Shown one piece after another: positions 26,020 through 36,712 of a stretch of DNA of 64,000 bases. Both the position numbers and the translations under genes were made by a program. Origin of the DNA: Mimachlamys varia (lineage: Eukaryota; Mollusca; Bivalvia; Pectinida; Pectinidae); assembly GCA_947623455.1 (NCBI GenBank), contig OX392535.1:42246688-42310687 (forward strand), given 5' to 3'. The notes under the pieces are model-generated. The model saw nothing but the letters and a program-made list of their open reading frames with translations, was not told the DNA's origin and made no database searches. The number at the start of each line of letters is the position of its first letter. Positions within the stretch are counted from its first letter, which is position 1.

Positions 26020-26930
26020 GTTGGATTCTCGCGATATTTAGAATCTTTCGTGAAAAACTTGTTTACAATAACTTTGTAACACTATATCCTTTAAAATATA
26101 TCTTCTTGGCGTAAAACTCTTCTGTGGTCACTGTTGCCGTTCTTGTAGATATATATTGATTGATGAGAAATATTTAATAGTGACGCCATAATGACAAAAT
26201 CAAAGATATACAAATGAACCATATTTCTAATTTCGAAAATGAATATCTATATTTGAGCAGTGGAATTGTAAACCGAAGAAAATTGCTTGAAATTCACGAC
26301 AATCATGGGTGTATAATTTAGAAATAGTTTCATGTTCTCAAACGACCATCAAACTCCCCTACAGGGAAATTAACCATATGGTATATGATGTTGTACTACC
26401 TGTAAAGATATCGACATTTCTAATTTGTAAGTTTCTAATCAAGCATCTGATGACTACAGCCCAGACAAACTCCCCCGTCTGAGTAAAAATAAATTATCGA
26501 CATATTCCAATACAAGTGCATTGTTTAATCAATATTTCATTATATCTCATGTTTATAATTCTGCCTTCACATTCTCCTGGTACATAATATTGGAATTAAT
26601 TCACGTTAGATAAAAGAAATGCACTAAAGGGGCGAGAAACATGTGAAGCAATTATAAATAAATTATGTGTAATTTTATTACAATTACAGCAAGAAGGAAA
26701 AGATAATTAAGACGAGACTGATGAGGACAAGGATGTTTAACTTTCCATCACATCTGTAAACATATAACAATTCATAAATGTAGCAATTGACACTGCTCTA
26801 ACGTAGGAAAATACGAAAGGGAAGACTATTGTCATTGACCTGATCAAACCGTTTCTGATTAGAATTACTCTTGTCGAAATATGACATTGCTTAACTACAT
26901 GTATATTGCTAACAAGACTCTTACTCTTCC
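26020..26930. other. Non-coding stretch
   Basis: No gene, array or inverted element that I can support. Confidence 0.45.
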
Positions 26931-27078
26931 GGAACACCTGATCGTATTCTCTTGTGCTTTTACGAGAGTCTCCATGTAAATCTTTTCTTTGTTCCTATTT
27001 TGCCCCTAGTTTAATCGATTTTGAGGTCGGATTATGGTTTTATTGACGCTTTGGTATTCTCTAATGTTTTTATATTAC
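26931..27078 (+). repeat. Retroelement 3'-tail relic
   Basis: Contains 'gagagtctccatgtaaatct', 'ttgcccctagtttaatcgat' and 'ttattgacgctttggtattc', matching the tails at 9420-9495 and 27945-28015. Confidence 0.6.
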
Positions 27079-27224
27079 TCTTAGACGATTCTTGTCTAGA
27101 TGAACATTATGATGATACAATTATGCATCAATATCTAAGAAATGTGCCTTAGTTATTACTGTTTAACTACATGAATAGAATCCTGTTTGGTCCGCAGGAT
27201 TTTATTTCTAAATCTTCCCGACAG

Positions 27225-28020
27225 TGATGAATTTTTACGAAAGTCGTATTTCCAAATATTACAATACAACAATTCGAAAGATGTATATTGATGAAAACTG
27301 TGGACAAGCGAGACGGTTTCCATTTAGATCTCTGTGAGAAATATTATGTACTCAAGTGTCTGATATGAATATTTTAATAAGGTGATGTGTATGATTTGTT
27401 AATAAGTTTGAAAAATACCTCAGCTCTCAATTTGAGAACGTGACATTTACATAGATGTGCTTGTTGTTGGCGATAAAGCAGAATATTCTTATCGATCCGG
27501 AAAACGTGATCAATGCTATGGTGCTAACATGTCGCAGTTGATTAGTAATTCTAGGGCTTTAATGTAATACTTTTTAATTTATTACAATAAGGTTAACCTT
27601 AATGTAATAAATTATTACATTAAGCAATGTATTACAATAAGGGTTGCAACAGGGCTTGCTTTGAATTTTCCTGATAGCTGCTAACAAACTTACGCACAGA
27701 TTGATGGAGACTATGAGCAAGTTTTCATTTTTGTCTCATTGTGAAATATTATATATATATAAGATAGACGTTCGAATTAGTATACCTGCTTGTTGTGATT
27801 GAGAAGTATGCCTCAGTTCTCGCTTTGAAGATATAACATTTACTTGGATCTTCGGTGAAGCAGAAGACACTTACTCTTCCTGGTTTTAATCTTCGTACTT
27901 TTTCAAGGGTCCCCGTTTAAATCATTTCTGTGTTCATATTTTCCCTGGTTTTATGGATTTTCAGATCGGATTATAGTCTTGCTGACGCTTCGATATTCTC
28001 TGTTTTTTTATAATATAAAT
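27225..28020 (+). pseudogene. Retroelement relic with a nested MITE
   Basis: Frame-broken translations give FERC..MKT and EKYYV near 27280-27340, then MSQLIS.SRA near 27525-27555, and the 3' region with tail at 27800-28015. This is the family seen at 20890-21510, in the opposite orientation. The order suggests two overlapping or rearranged copies. It is interrupted at 27560-27650 by a small palindromic element. Confidence 0.5.
27560..27650. mobile_element. 91-bp palindromic MITE with 7-bp target duplication
   Basis: Flanked by direct 'agggctt' (27553-27559 and 27651-27657). The interior includes a perfect 27-nt palindrome 'cttaatgtaataaattatta...' and terminal 'taatgtaatac/gtattaca' inverted pieces. 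Removing it and one repeat joins the two flanks of the retroelement relic. A 7-8 bp duplication suggests a hAT-like mobiliser (inference). Confidence 0.65.
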
Positions 28021-29440
28021 TGTGTTGTGATCGGCTCCAAGAGAAGGATAGTCTTCCAAATATCCCATGTGGACATTTAAAAAACATAAAATTTTCAACG
28101 AGGGAATATATCAAGTACGACGTCGACGAAGAGTAAATACATACTACTGTATATATTTGGAAAGATCAACACATTTACCAGTTATCGGTATATAATTAAA
28201 TCAAATAAAGTATAGATATAAATCTACACTTACCTTCGTGTGGAATTCTGTTTGGATTTTGTTAAATCTATACTTTGTCATAAAAGTTCCAAAAGTATCG
28301 AAAGATCATAGTTCGAACAAGTGCTGCTGGTGAAAGTGTTAAGACTTGTTTTCAAACAACGCATTGATAATTTCCCTGGAGACTGTTATATTAAATATTT
28401 CTTTCTTGAAAAAGTGCTAGAAATTGGAATTTCCAACATGGGAAATAATTTATGACTTAAAAGAAATATCAATAGGATCATAAAATTCTGAATGGCAACA
28501 TTATTTGAAAAAGCGAGACATATTTAGTTTACAATAGGTTTACTATATAATCTGTGAGATATTACAAAAGGACGAAGCTGTATAAACGACTTCTGCAAAG
28601 GTGCTTTGTGGGGCATAAATCTTAAGGTTCTCTTAGAGGGAGTTTTTCTGGACAAGAACATCTAACTCCCGCTAGCGAACACTAGTTTGACCTGTAATAG
28701 AATGGTAATTGGGATATGGTCATTTGATCTTAAAGCATATAATGTAAACTAAAGAAATAATGCTAAATCACAGAGTACCAGTAAACAGTTACCCTTTCAT
28801 ATTGAATCAAATAGTATTTAATCTTTGATCATGTCGCGTGGAGCTTCGAGGCCAGTAACGCAGAACTAAAGACCCAATTTGGCGTCTATTTCAAAATTGA
28901 GGTCAATTTATGAAAGCCCTTCCCTGTTTTAAAGTACTCCTCAATCAAATTATTGCTAGAGAATGTACGCTAAAAATCACATGATGTGACGTGATAGACA
29001 TACATATCCGTCTGGATTAGAAACAATAATTAAATATGTGATATACATATATGTCCAAACTAAGTACCACTGTACGTCCAAATTGCCCTATTCACTTCCA
29101 ACCCTGTGTTTCAAAGCCAAGTTTGGAACAACTATTGTTACCAAGATGCTATTATTGTCTTGATTAAGCCAGAACTCCGATAAATTTGGCCACACAACAA
29201 GAAATTGTACATGCAACATGAGCGCCATATACTAACACCCAGCTGATGTCGAGGTAGGGGAACCTCACCGCGGTACTTTTGAGACAAACGGTAATTTGAG
29301 ATACTTTCGAGTAGAAGGCGAATGAGGAAAGGGATAATAATACTTGTATTTCCATCGGGTACATCTTATTATATTTATTTTATTTTTGTCAGATTTTACA
29401 TATACCTGTTAAACACAACACATACACTTCCATTCAGATT
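28021..29440. other. Non-coding stretch
   Basis: No gene or repeat that I can support. Confidence 0.45.
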
Positions 29441-29443
29441 CAC

Positions 29444-30110
29444 CCACACACTCATCATTATCATCACTATCTCCAACCAACATACTCATCATTATCATCA
29501 CTATCTCCAACCAACACACTCATCATTATCATCACTATCTCCAACCAACACACTCATCATTATCATCACTTTCTCCAACCAACACACTCATCATTATCAT
29601 CACTATCTCCAACCAACATCCTCATCATTATCATCACTATCTCCAACCAACATCCTCATCATTATCATCACTATCTCCAACCAACATCCTCATCATTATC
29701 ATCACTATCTCCAACCAACACACTCATCATTATCATCACTATCTCCAACCAACATCCTCATCATTATCATCACTATCTCCAACCAACATCCTCATCATTA
29801 TCATCACTATCTCCAACCAACACACTCATCATTATCATCACTATCTCCAACCAACATCCTCATCATTATCATCACTATCTCCAACCAACATCCTCATCAT
29901 TATCATCACTATCTCCAACCAACATCCTCATCATTATCATCACTATCTCCAACCAACATCCTCATCATTATCATCACTATCTCCAACCAACATCCTCATC
30001 ATTATCATCACTATCTCCAAGAACATCCTCATCATTATCATCATTATCTCCAACCAACACACTCATCATTATCATCACTATCTCCAACCACACACTCATC
30101 ATTATCATCA
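29444..30110. repeat. 34-bp satellite, about 19 copies
   Basis: Unit of the form 'catcattatcatcactatct' followed by 'ccaaccaacaycct'. Since 34 is not a multiple of three, the plus-strand frame passes through all three phases of the unit with no stop, giving a 294-codon open frame (29322-30206) with a 34-residue period. I regard that frame as a by-product. Copies are nearly identical, so the expansion is recent or homogenised. Confidence 0.93.
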
Positions 30111-31418
30111 ACATTACCTCAAACCATCATATATAATCATCATGACCAACACATATTTGCATCATGCTTATATATACATATACAAAATGTTAATTTACTT
30201 TATTAGTTGATACATCCTTATCACCATCACTGAAATTCCCATCACAATCATCCTTATCGTGACATCATTATTATTTCAAAATACAACAAGATCAGCATCA
30301 TCAATGACCATATACAAACGCAATATATTGGGCACAGCTCAAACCTCAGTAAAGACTTTTTCATGTACTCCATCATCATCATCATCATTATTAATCCTTT
30401 CGGGATAAGTTACCTGTGTTAATACACAAAACAGTTATGTTAAAAAGTAGAAATGAATACTGAAATGTTTACAGATCAAACGCATATTTCTAAACCAAAG
30501 CCTACATCACCAATAATAAGACACGGCAATTGTAAAAGGTCAAGGCCACGAGTATCTGGAATCTCCATGGCCCAGATTCCGAAGAATGGTAGAAATTAAT
30601 ATTCATGTCAAAGTGTGATTGAATATGTATTACACGAAGCAAGGGATATTGCAAAGTTAAAAATGGCTATGCAAAAAAATAAATAAACGTACAAATAATG
30701 CAGGCAGTTCTGAAGGTCACGTAGTTGTAATGGTAACAATGTATAATATGTGTTTATAATACGTCTAAAGTTCTAGTTCAATGTTATCAACTATCTTTAA
30801 ACGCTTAACAATTGCTTGTGCCTGTATCCATGAAAAATACATCCAACATCATAATATTGTCGTGTTTTGAAATCGATGCCTTTGCAGTAAATATAACGTA
30901 ACCAGCTATATTGTAGCACCGTCGTTATTGTTTGAAACATAAGAGCTCTTTCCTCGCTCTACATATGCCTTATGTAACTTAGGCAAGGGATATCAACACT
31001 GTACCAACGATTTCATGACTCCCAACAGAGCTGAGACTTGTATTGGAGTTGTTGACACCTATTTTCACATGAAATGCCTGTTTTGATTTCGTAAGTCAGA
31101 AACACGTATTAAGTGTGGCAAGCAAGGAGTAGTAAACCCAGAATGTCGTATAGATATCAAAGTTTCCAGTACTTGTCTATGTTTTACCTTATCCGTCCCT
31201 AAGAATGCTGATCGAGTTGTGGTAGTTGTATAAGATATCCTATGTTCTACAGTTTGATAACTCCTTTGAGAGATGTTAAATAAACGGCTTCACGACGACT
31301 GCCATCGCATTTTAAAATGTTCTGCTTACTCATAAGGTCGTTATGATTTCATGCTGGTTTCATTTTCCCCAATAGGCTTACAAAGCTTGTTCAGACATAT
31401 AATTTCCTTTTATTTATG
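30111..31418. other. Non-coding stretch with CAT-rich simple sequence
   Basis: CAT/ATC-rich low-complexity sequence continues to about 30400 (including (atc)n near 30370). Beyond that I see nothing to support. Confidence 0.5.
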
Positions 31419-31785
31419 TTATACGTTCTTTGGTAAAGTTTCATACTCGCAATGCTCAATTACCAATGGTCTTGTTAAATACTTGCTGGTATCACTGCCG
31501 TAAGTCAGAGCTCTTATAATAAATCCAAGCTTGAGAGGAGAGACCAATTCCTTCTTACATGACCAACCGATTGGAAAACCATCACTTAGATACAATCTGG
31601 CCACCTTTTTTTTGTAGGTTGGAGGTGTATTTGAGTTTACTTACTTTGGAAAAACCAATTCTCTTCCAGTGTTGTCCTTTTTCTTCATGTCACGTAGAGC
31701 GATGTATCGCCTTCGGCCTCTGCCAAGTACTCCATAAACGATGTTCGCAGATATCATATCTTGTGCCTGCTTGATTGAAGCCTAG
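31419..31785 (-). other. Possible exon pair of unknown function
   Basis: Two adjacent minus-strand open segments have possible splice signals. One (about 31665-31785) reads IVYGVLGRGRRRYIALRDMK and ends before a gtaagt donor. The other (31419-31605) reads LYLSDGFPIGWSCKKELVSP and ends at a stop. The gap between them (about 40-60 nt) is short for an intron, and I do not recognise the protein. It could equally be a retroelement scrap or chance. Confidence 0.2.
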
Positions 31786-31984
31786 CAATCCGCAATGATG
31801 ACTCTTAGGAAATTGGTCAGTTTGCCACAGATTATATACGTAACCTCAATTAGCTCGAAGACCTTTGCGTTTATCTCTGTGTCTTTCTTGTTACTTGTTC
31901 GTTTCGTCTAGATTAAGAGAGTGTTCTTTCTTGGCATATCGCGATCCGTCGAACGTCCTCTGGATGCAGAGAAGATTGCAATCT

Positions 31985-32215
31985 AATTTACCTTTTTTTC
32001 AGAAGAAAAAAATCAAAGAGTACCATAGCATCAACAAAACCACAATCCAGGCTCAAAATATATTAAACTAGACCAAGTAAGCGTCTTCTGATTTATCAAC
32101 GACAACTTCCATGCAAATCTAGGTCAGATCCAAGTAAATGTCATGGCCTCAAAGTGAGAACTGAGGCATAATTATCATTCACAACAAGCAGGCATACTAA
32201 TGGGCATATTAAAAA
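31985..32215 (-). repeat. Retroelement 3'-end relic
   Basis: The minus strand carries the same 3' region as 9180-9500 and 27800-28020: 'gaagacgcttact', 'aaatgtcatggcctcaaagt' and 'caacaagcaggcatactaa' as read on the plus strand. Confidence 0.55.
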
Positions 32216-32849
32216 ATTCATTGGTAATTCTAAGTAAGTAGATGTCAATTTATTTTAATTTATCTCTTTTTGTTTTTATTCAAATGCAATTTTAGAATGA
32301 ATATCTATTTCTTTCTGACAACCTCATGAGGCGTATCAACCGATTCGTGAATGCGCCTAATTTATCTTTCCGGAATATCGTAATAGATAGATAGAATGAC
32401 GGGTTTCACAGACAAAAAATAAGGTATCAAAAGTAGTCGATATTCAAAAAGTTTTTTCCATTACACATATGTAAAACGGACCTTTACAAATATTTTTATG
32501 AAATTCTTCCCTTAATATTTACACGACTTGCCATGGTCGAAATGCTTATCTTATAAGTAAAATGTAAAAATACATTTTTTTCCATTAAATAAAAGCCATG
32601 AGAAGATTGAGGATCAGTATACATAATCAATAAAATAGCACTAAGGGACATAATGAGTCAATAACGGAGCACTAATTCTATCGAACTAAGCAGGCAGTAA
32701 TTATATACATGTCGGGCCGTTAGACGCACGATGTCATTGAGCTGTTGGAATACTAGAATTACGCGTAGAAATTAAAGATTTTTATACAAGTGAGGCAAAA
32801 CAACTCAAAGGTTACGTTTCTGGTTCCTCGCTAAAATGTCGTATTGGTT
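32216..32849. other. Non-coding stretch
   Basis: No gene or repeat that I can support. Confidence 0.45.
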
Positions 32850-34090
32850 GGGGCCGCGATGGCCAAGTGGTTAAGGTGTCTTGTATTCTACTACCACGAG
32901 CCCTTACCACTAGGTTGTAGTGGCCAAGTGGTTAAGGTGTCTTGTATTCTACTACCACGAGCCCTTACCACTAGGTTGTAGTGGCCAAGTGGTTAAGGTG
33001 TCTTGTATTCTACTACCACGAGCCCTTACCACTAGGTTGTAGTGGCCAAGTGGTTAAGGTGTCTTGTATTCTACTACCACGATCCCTTACCACTAGGTTG
33101 TAGTGGTCGAGTGGTTAAGGTGTCTTGTATTCTACTACCACGATCCCTTACTACTAGGTTGTAGTGGCCATGTGGTTAAGGTGTCTTGTATTCTACTACC
33201 ATGATCCCTTACCACTAGGTTGTAGTGGCCAAGTGGTTAAGGTGTCTGACATTCTACTACCACTAGCCCGTACCACTGGGTTGTAGTGGCCAAGTGGTTA
33301 AGGTGTCTGACATTCTACTACCACGAGCCCTTCACCACTGGGTTGTAGTGGCCAAGTGGTTAAGGTGTCTTGTATTCTACTACCACGAGCCCTTACCACT
33401 AGGTTGTAGTGGCCAAGTGGTTAAGGTGTCTGACATTCTACTACCACTAGCCCGTACCACTTGGTTGTAGTGGCCAAGTGGTTAAGGTGTCTGACATTCT
33501 ACTACCACGAACCCTCACCACTAGGTTGTAGTGGCCAAGTGGTTAAGGTGTCTGACATTCTACTACCACGAGCCCTTCGCATCTAGGTTGTAGTGGCCAA
33601 GTGGTTAAGGTGTCTGGCATTCTACTACCACGAGCCATTCGCCACTAGGTTGTAGTGGGCAAGTGGTTAAGGTGTCTGACATTCTACTTAACCACTAGCC
33701 CTCACCACTGGGTTGTAGTGGTCGAGTGGTTAAGGTGTCTGCCATTCTACTACCACGAGCCCTTCGCCACTTGGTTGAAGTGGCCATGTGGTTAAGGTGT
33801 CTGACATTCTACTACCACTAGCCCGTACCACTGGGTTGTAGTTGCCAAGTGGTTAAGGTGTCTGACATTCTACTACCACGAGCCCTTCACCACTGGGTTG
33901 TAGTGGCTGAGTGGTTAAAGTGTCTGACATTCTACTACCACGAGCCCTTCACTACTGGTTCGCCGGTGCGAGTCCTACACGAGGCAGTCGCTAGGTTCTA
34001 TCACGTATCTATTGATTGCATAGTGTTATTTCCTACACTACTTAACCCTGGCTCGTTCTTAGAGTTATCATGAATAGGACTGTCTTAAAC
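32850..34090 (+). repeat. tRNA-derived SINE with tandemly amplified head (~18 x 61 bp)
   Basis: The first head begins 'ggggccgcgatggccaagtg', like the 5' end and A box of a tRNA-Ser or tRNA-Leu gene. The A-box segment plus 'ctactaccacgagccctta' and 'ccactaggttgta' then repeats every ~61 bp to about 33955. Only the last copy runs on into a B-box-like 'ggtgcgagtcc' (33964-33974) and the SINE body and tail ('cttaaccctggctcg', 'aataggactg'). The tail matches the SINE at 2960-3345, which has two heads. Copies differ in patterned ways ('cttgtattc' versus 'ctgacattc'), implying stepwise growth. It is not a tRNA gene. Confidence 0.85.
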
Positions 34091-35840
34091 ATACACAAAC
34101 TTAACCAAATCCTCGAGTAAAAGCTTGTTTGTTTTGTTTTGTTTTGTTTTTTTCAATTGCGAACATCCGTTGGGGTTAACACAGTAACGTATCGACCCAA
34201 ACCCCCAAAAAATGCATGACTCCATTACTTTGATAATTACACATCAGAAAATATTTTCTATTCGATTTGCTAACCAACGAAATATCTTCTCACTATATCA
34301 AAACAAATTCAATGTATTTCCTCTACCTCACAAGAACTTTGCTTCCAAATTTGAAATAAGTTCCAATGACTTTTAGGAAGATATCATAGCATGACTTGTG
34401 TGTAAAAAGTAAAAATCAGAGGCATTGATAATTGTTTTTTTTTTCAAAACTTGAAAGACAGCGTTGCTTTGATACATGCTCAATTGGTCGGCACTGAGAA
34501 ATTCTATTTATAACGTCACTATAAAGGAATGGGCAGTCGAGACAAACGAACGTAAGAGAAGAATATTTTTGAGTCTGCCAGACCGCGTCAGATGGAATAA
34601 ATTATTCAACGGATTTGTTAGCATTTTACAGTATATATCCGACTTTAGCATGAATTTGTCTTTGCAATGCAAGGCTACCTGCATACATATTTCATGTGGT
34701 ATCCGAAGATCCGTCCAGAACGTGCGTGCGTCTATAAAACACGTGACATAAGACATGTATATACGCCACCAACAACATGAAACACAAGAAACTCTGTATA
34801 CAACATCACGTGATATTGACTAGAAAATGGTCTATGTTCTGTGCTTGCCATGTGATGCTCTTAAACCACGGTGTGTGTGTTATTTTGATCAGGCAATCGG
34901 CAACCGTCGGCACATTCCGTAAACGAGTACGGAACGTGCCGACGGTTCCCTGTATTGTTTAATCAGGCTATAATTAGATTTGCTTACCTGCCACAGAAAG
35001 ATTTCTCTCTGCTAGTCTGCGCTTGTTGATGCATTTTTAAAACGCAGCCACTTGGGGAGCAAAAGATCGGATGTACATATATAGGATGTTGGATGACAAC
35101 TAAAAAGAACGAGATGTGATGAACAGCACGTTCAGTGGTACACTGTATATGGCAATGGTGTGCGAGAAATCGTACCGAACGAAACATAAGCCTAAGCTTT
35201 TGATAAAATATCATTTATTTAAGAATATTAATTCATATTTATTCGGGTATATCCTTCATAATAAGTCGGGTATTTCCATCAAAATTATTAAATGCATGAT
35301 CGAAAGAAAGATCATTAAACTCAGCCTCGGATTTCCTTTTGTAAACCAAAAATAGTGTCGACGATTTCTTGTTGTTTTGTTGTAACAGAAAAGACCTGAA
35401 GATGTCCAAATGCTAGCTCTTGAAAATAGGATAACTTCCGAGACAATAGCTATTCGAGTTATTCGGTTATTTTGAAATAAAACCTGTCCTGAATTATCCG
35501 CCATACTTACTAAGTACCTACATGTTCTTTTTCTGTTGTCAGAAAATTATGACCGAGTCAGATTAAGAAGACAGCATATCCATTTACGTTGACTATCCGG
35601 ATTAGGAGTTATCTCAGTCGGTCCTACTTTTACATCCTACATTGATTGATCGGCCATAAAACGGAAGGTGTTTTTTCAAGATCATCTGTTTGTCGACCAT
35701 GTTGAAACATCTCTGTGAGGAAACTACGGTTTTTTATTTTAATGCTGTGTTTATGATCTCAACCATTTCCTAGAAGGGAGATAAATGTCAATTCAAAAAT
35801 GGTACACAGAGATATACATGTAACAAAAAAATAGCATGAA
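34091..35840. other. Non-coding stretch with one compact hairpin
   Basis: Apart from the hairpin at 34902-34947 I see no gene. Open frames at 34476-34756 on both strands have no recognisable content. Confidence 0.45.
34902..34947. repeat. 46-nt near-perfect hairpin
   Basis: Arms of 20 nt ('aaccgtcggcacattccgta' and its inverse with one mismatch) around the 6-nt loop 'aacgag'. It is markedly more GC-rich than its surroundings. No flanking duplication is obvious. Confidence 0.8.
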
Positions 35841-35841
35841 T

Positions 35842-36712
35842 TTGGTCGGGCTTGTGACCGGAAGATTGGCTGGCCTTGTAGCCGGAAGGTTGGCTGGCAT
35901 TGTGACCGGAAGGTTGGCCGCCTGGTGACCAGAAGGTTGGTCGGGCTTGTGACCGGAAGGTTGGTCGGCCTTGTAACCGGAAGGTTGGCTGGCCTTGTAG
36001 CCGGAAGGTTGGCCGGCCTTGTGACCGGAAGGTTGGCCGGCCTTGTAACCGGAAGGTTGGTCGGCCTTGTAACCGGAAGGTTGGCTGGCCTTGTAGCCGG
36101 AAGGTTGGCCGGCCTTGTGACCGGAAGGTTGGCCGGCCTTGTAACCGGAAGGTTGGCCGGCCTTGTAGGCGGAAGGTTGGCCGGCCTTGTGACCGGAAGG
36201 TTGGCCGATCTCCTGACCGGAAAGTTGGCCGGCCTTGTGACCGGAAGGTTGGCCGATCTCCTGACCGGAAAGCTGGTCGGGCTTGTGACCGGAAGGATGG
36301 CCGGCCTTGTGATGGGAAAGTTGGTCGGGCTTGTGACGGAAGGTTGGCCGGTCTTGTGACCGGAAAGTTGGTCGGGCTTGTGACTGGAAGGTTGGTCGGC
36401 CTTGTGACCGAAAGGTTGGCCGATCTCCTGACCGGAAAGTTTGTCGGGCTTATGACCGGAAGGTTGGTCGGCCTTGTGACGGGAAAGTTGGCCGGTCTTG
36501 TGACCGGAAAGTTGAACGGGCTTGTGACTGGAAGGTTGGCCGATCTCCTGACCGGAAAGTTGGCCGGTCTCCTGACCGGAAAGTTGGTCGGGCTTATGAC
36601 CGGAAAGTTGGCCGGTCTTGTGACCGGAAATTTGGCCGGCCTTGTGACAGGAAGGTTGGCCGGTCTCCTGACCGGAAAGTTGGTCGGGCTTGTGGCCGGA
36701 AGGTTGCGGGAT
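35842..36712 (+). repeat. 24-bp minisatellite with 8-residue coding period, about 36 copies
   Basis: Unit 'ggccttgtgaccggaaggtt' plus 'ggcc', with variant types (gatctcctgaccgg; gggcttgtgaccgg) arranged non-randomly. In one frame it reads as repeats of TGRLAGLV. The frame runs 35925-36359 and, after a 1-nt loss near 36340, 36344-36727. No start context, introns or flanking domain supports a protein, so I treat it as a minisatellite. Confidence 0.9.

Noticed and set aside
29322..30206. 294-codon open frame
   Set aside because: It is the 34-bp satellite read through three phases; the apparent length comes from absence of stop codons in the unit.
32850..33975. Cluster of tRNA-Ser or tRNA-Leu genes
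   Set aside because: Only the A-box half repeats; there is no paired acceptor stem, and the B box occurs once, followed by a SINE tail.
35116..35504. Overlapping open frames on both strands
   Set aside because: Nothing recognisable, no splice context and composition like surrounding non-coding DNA.
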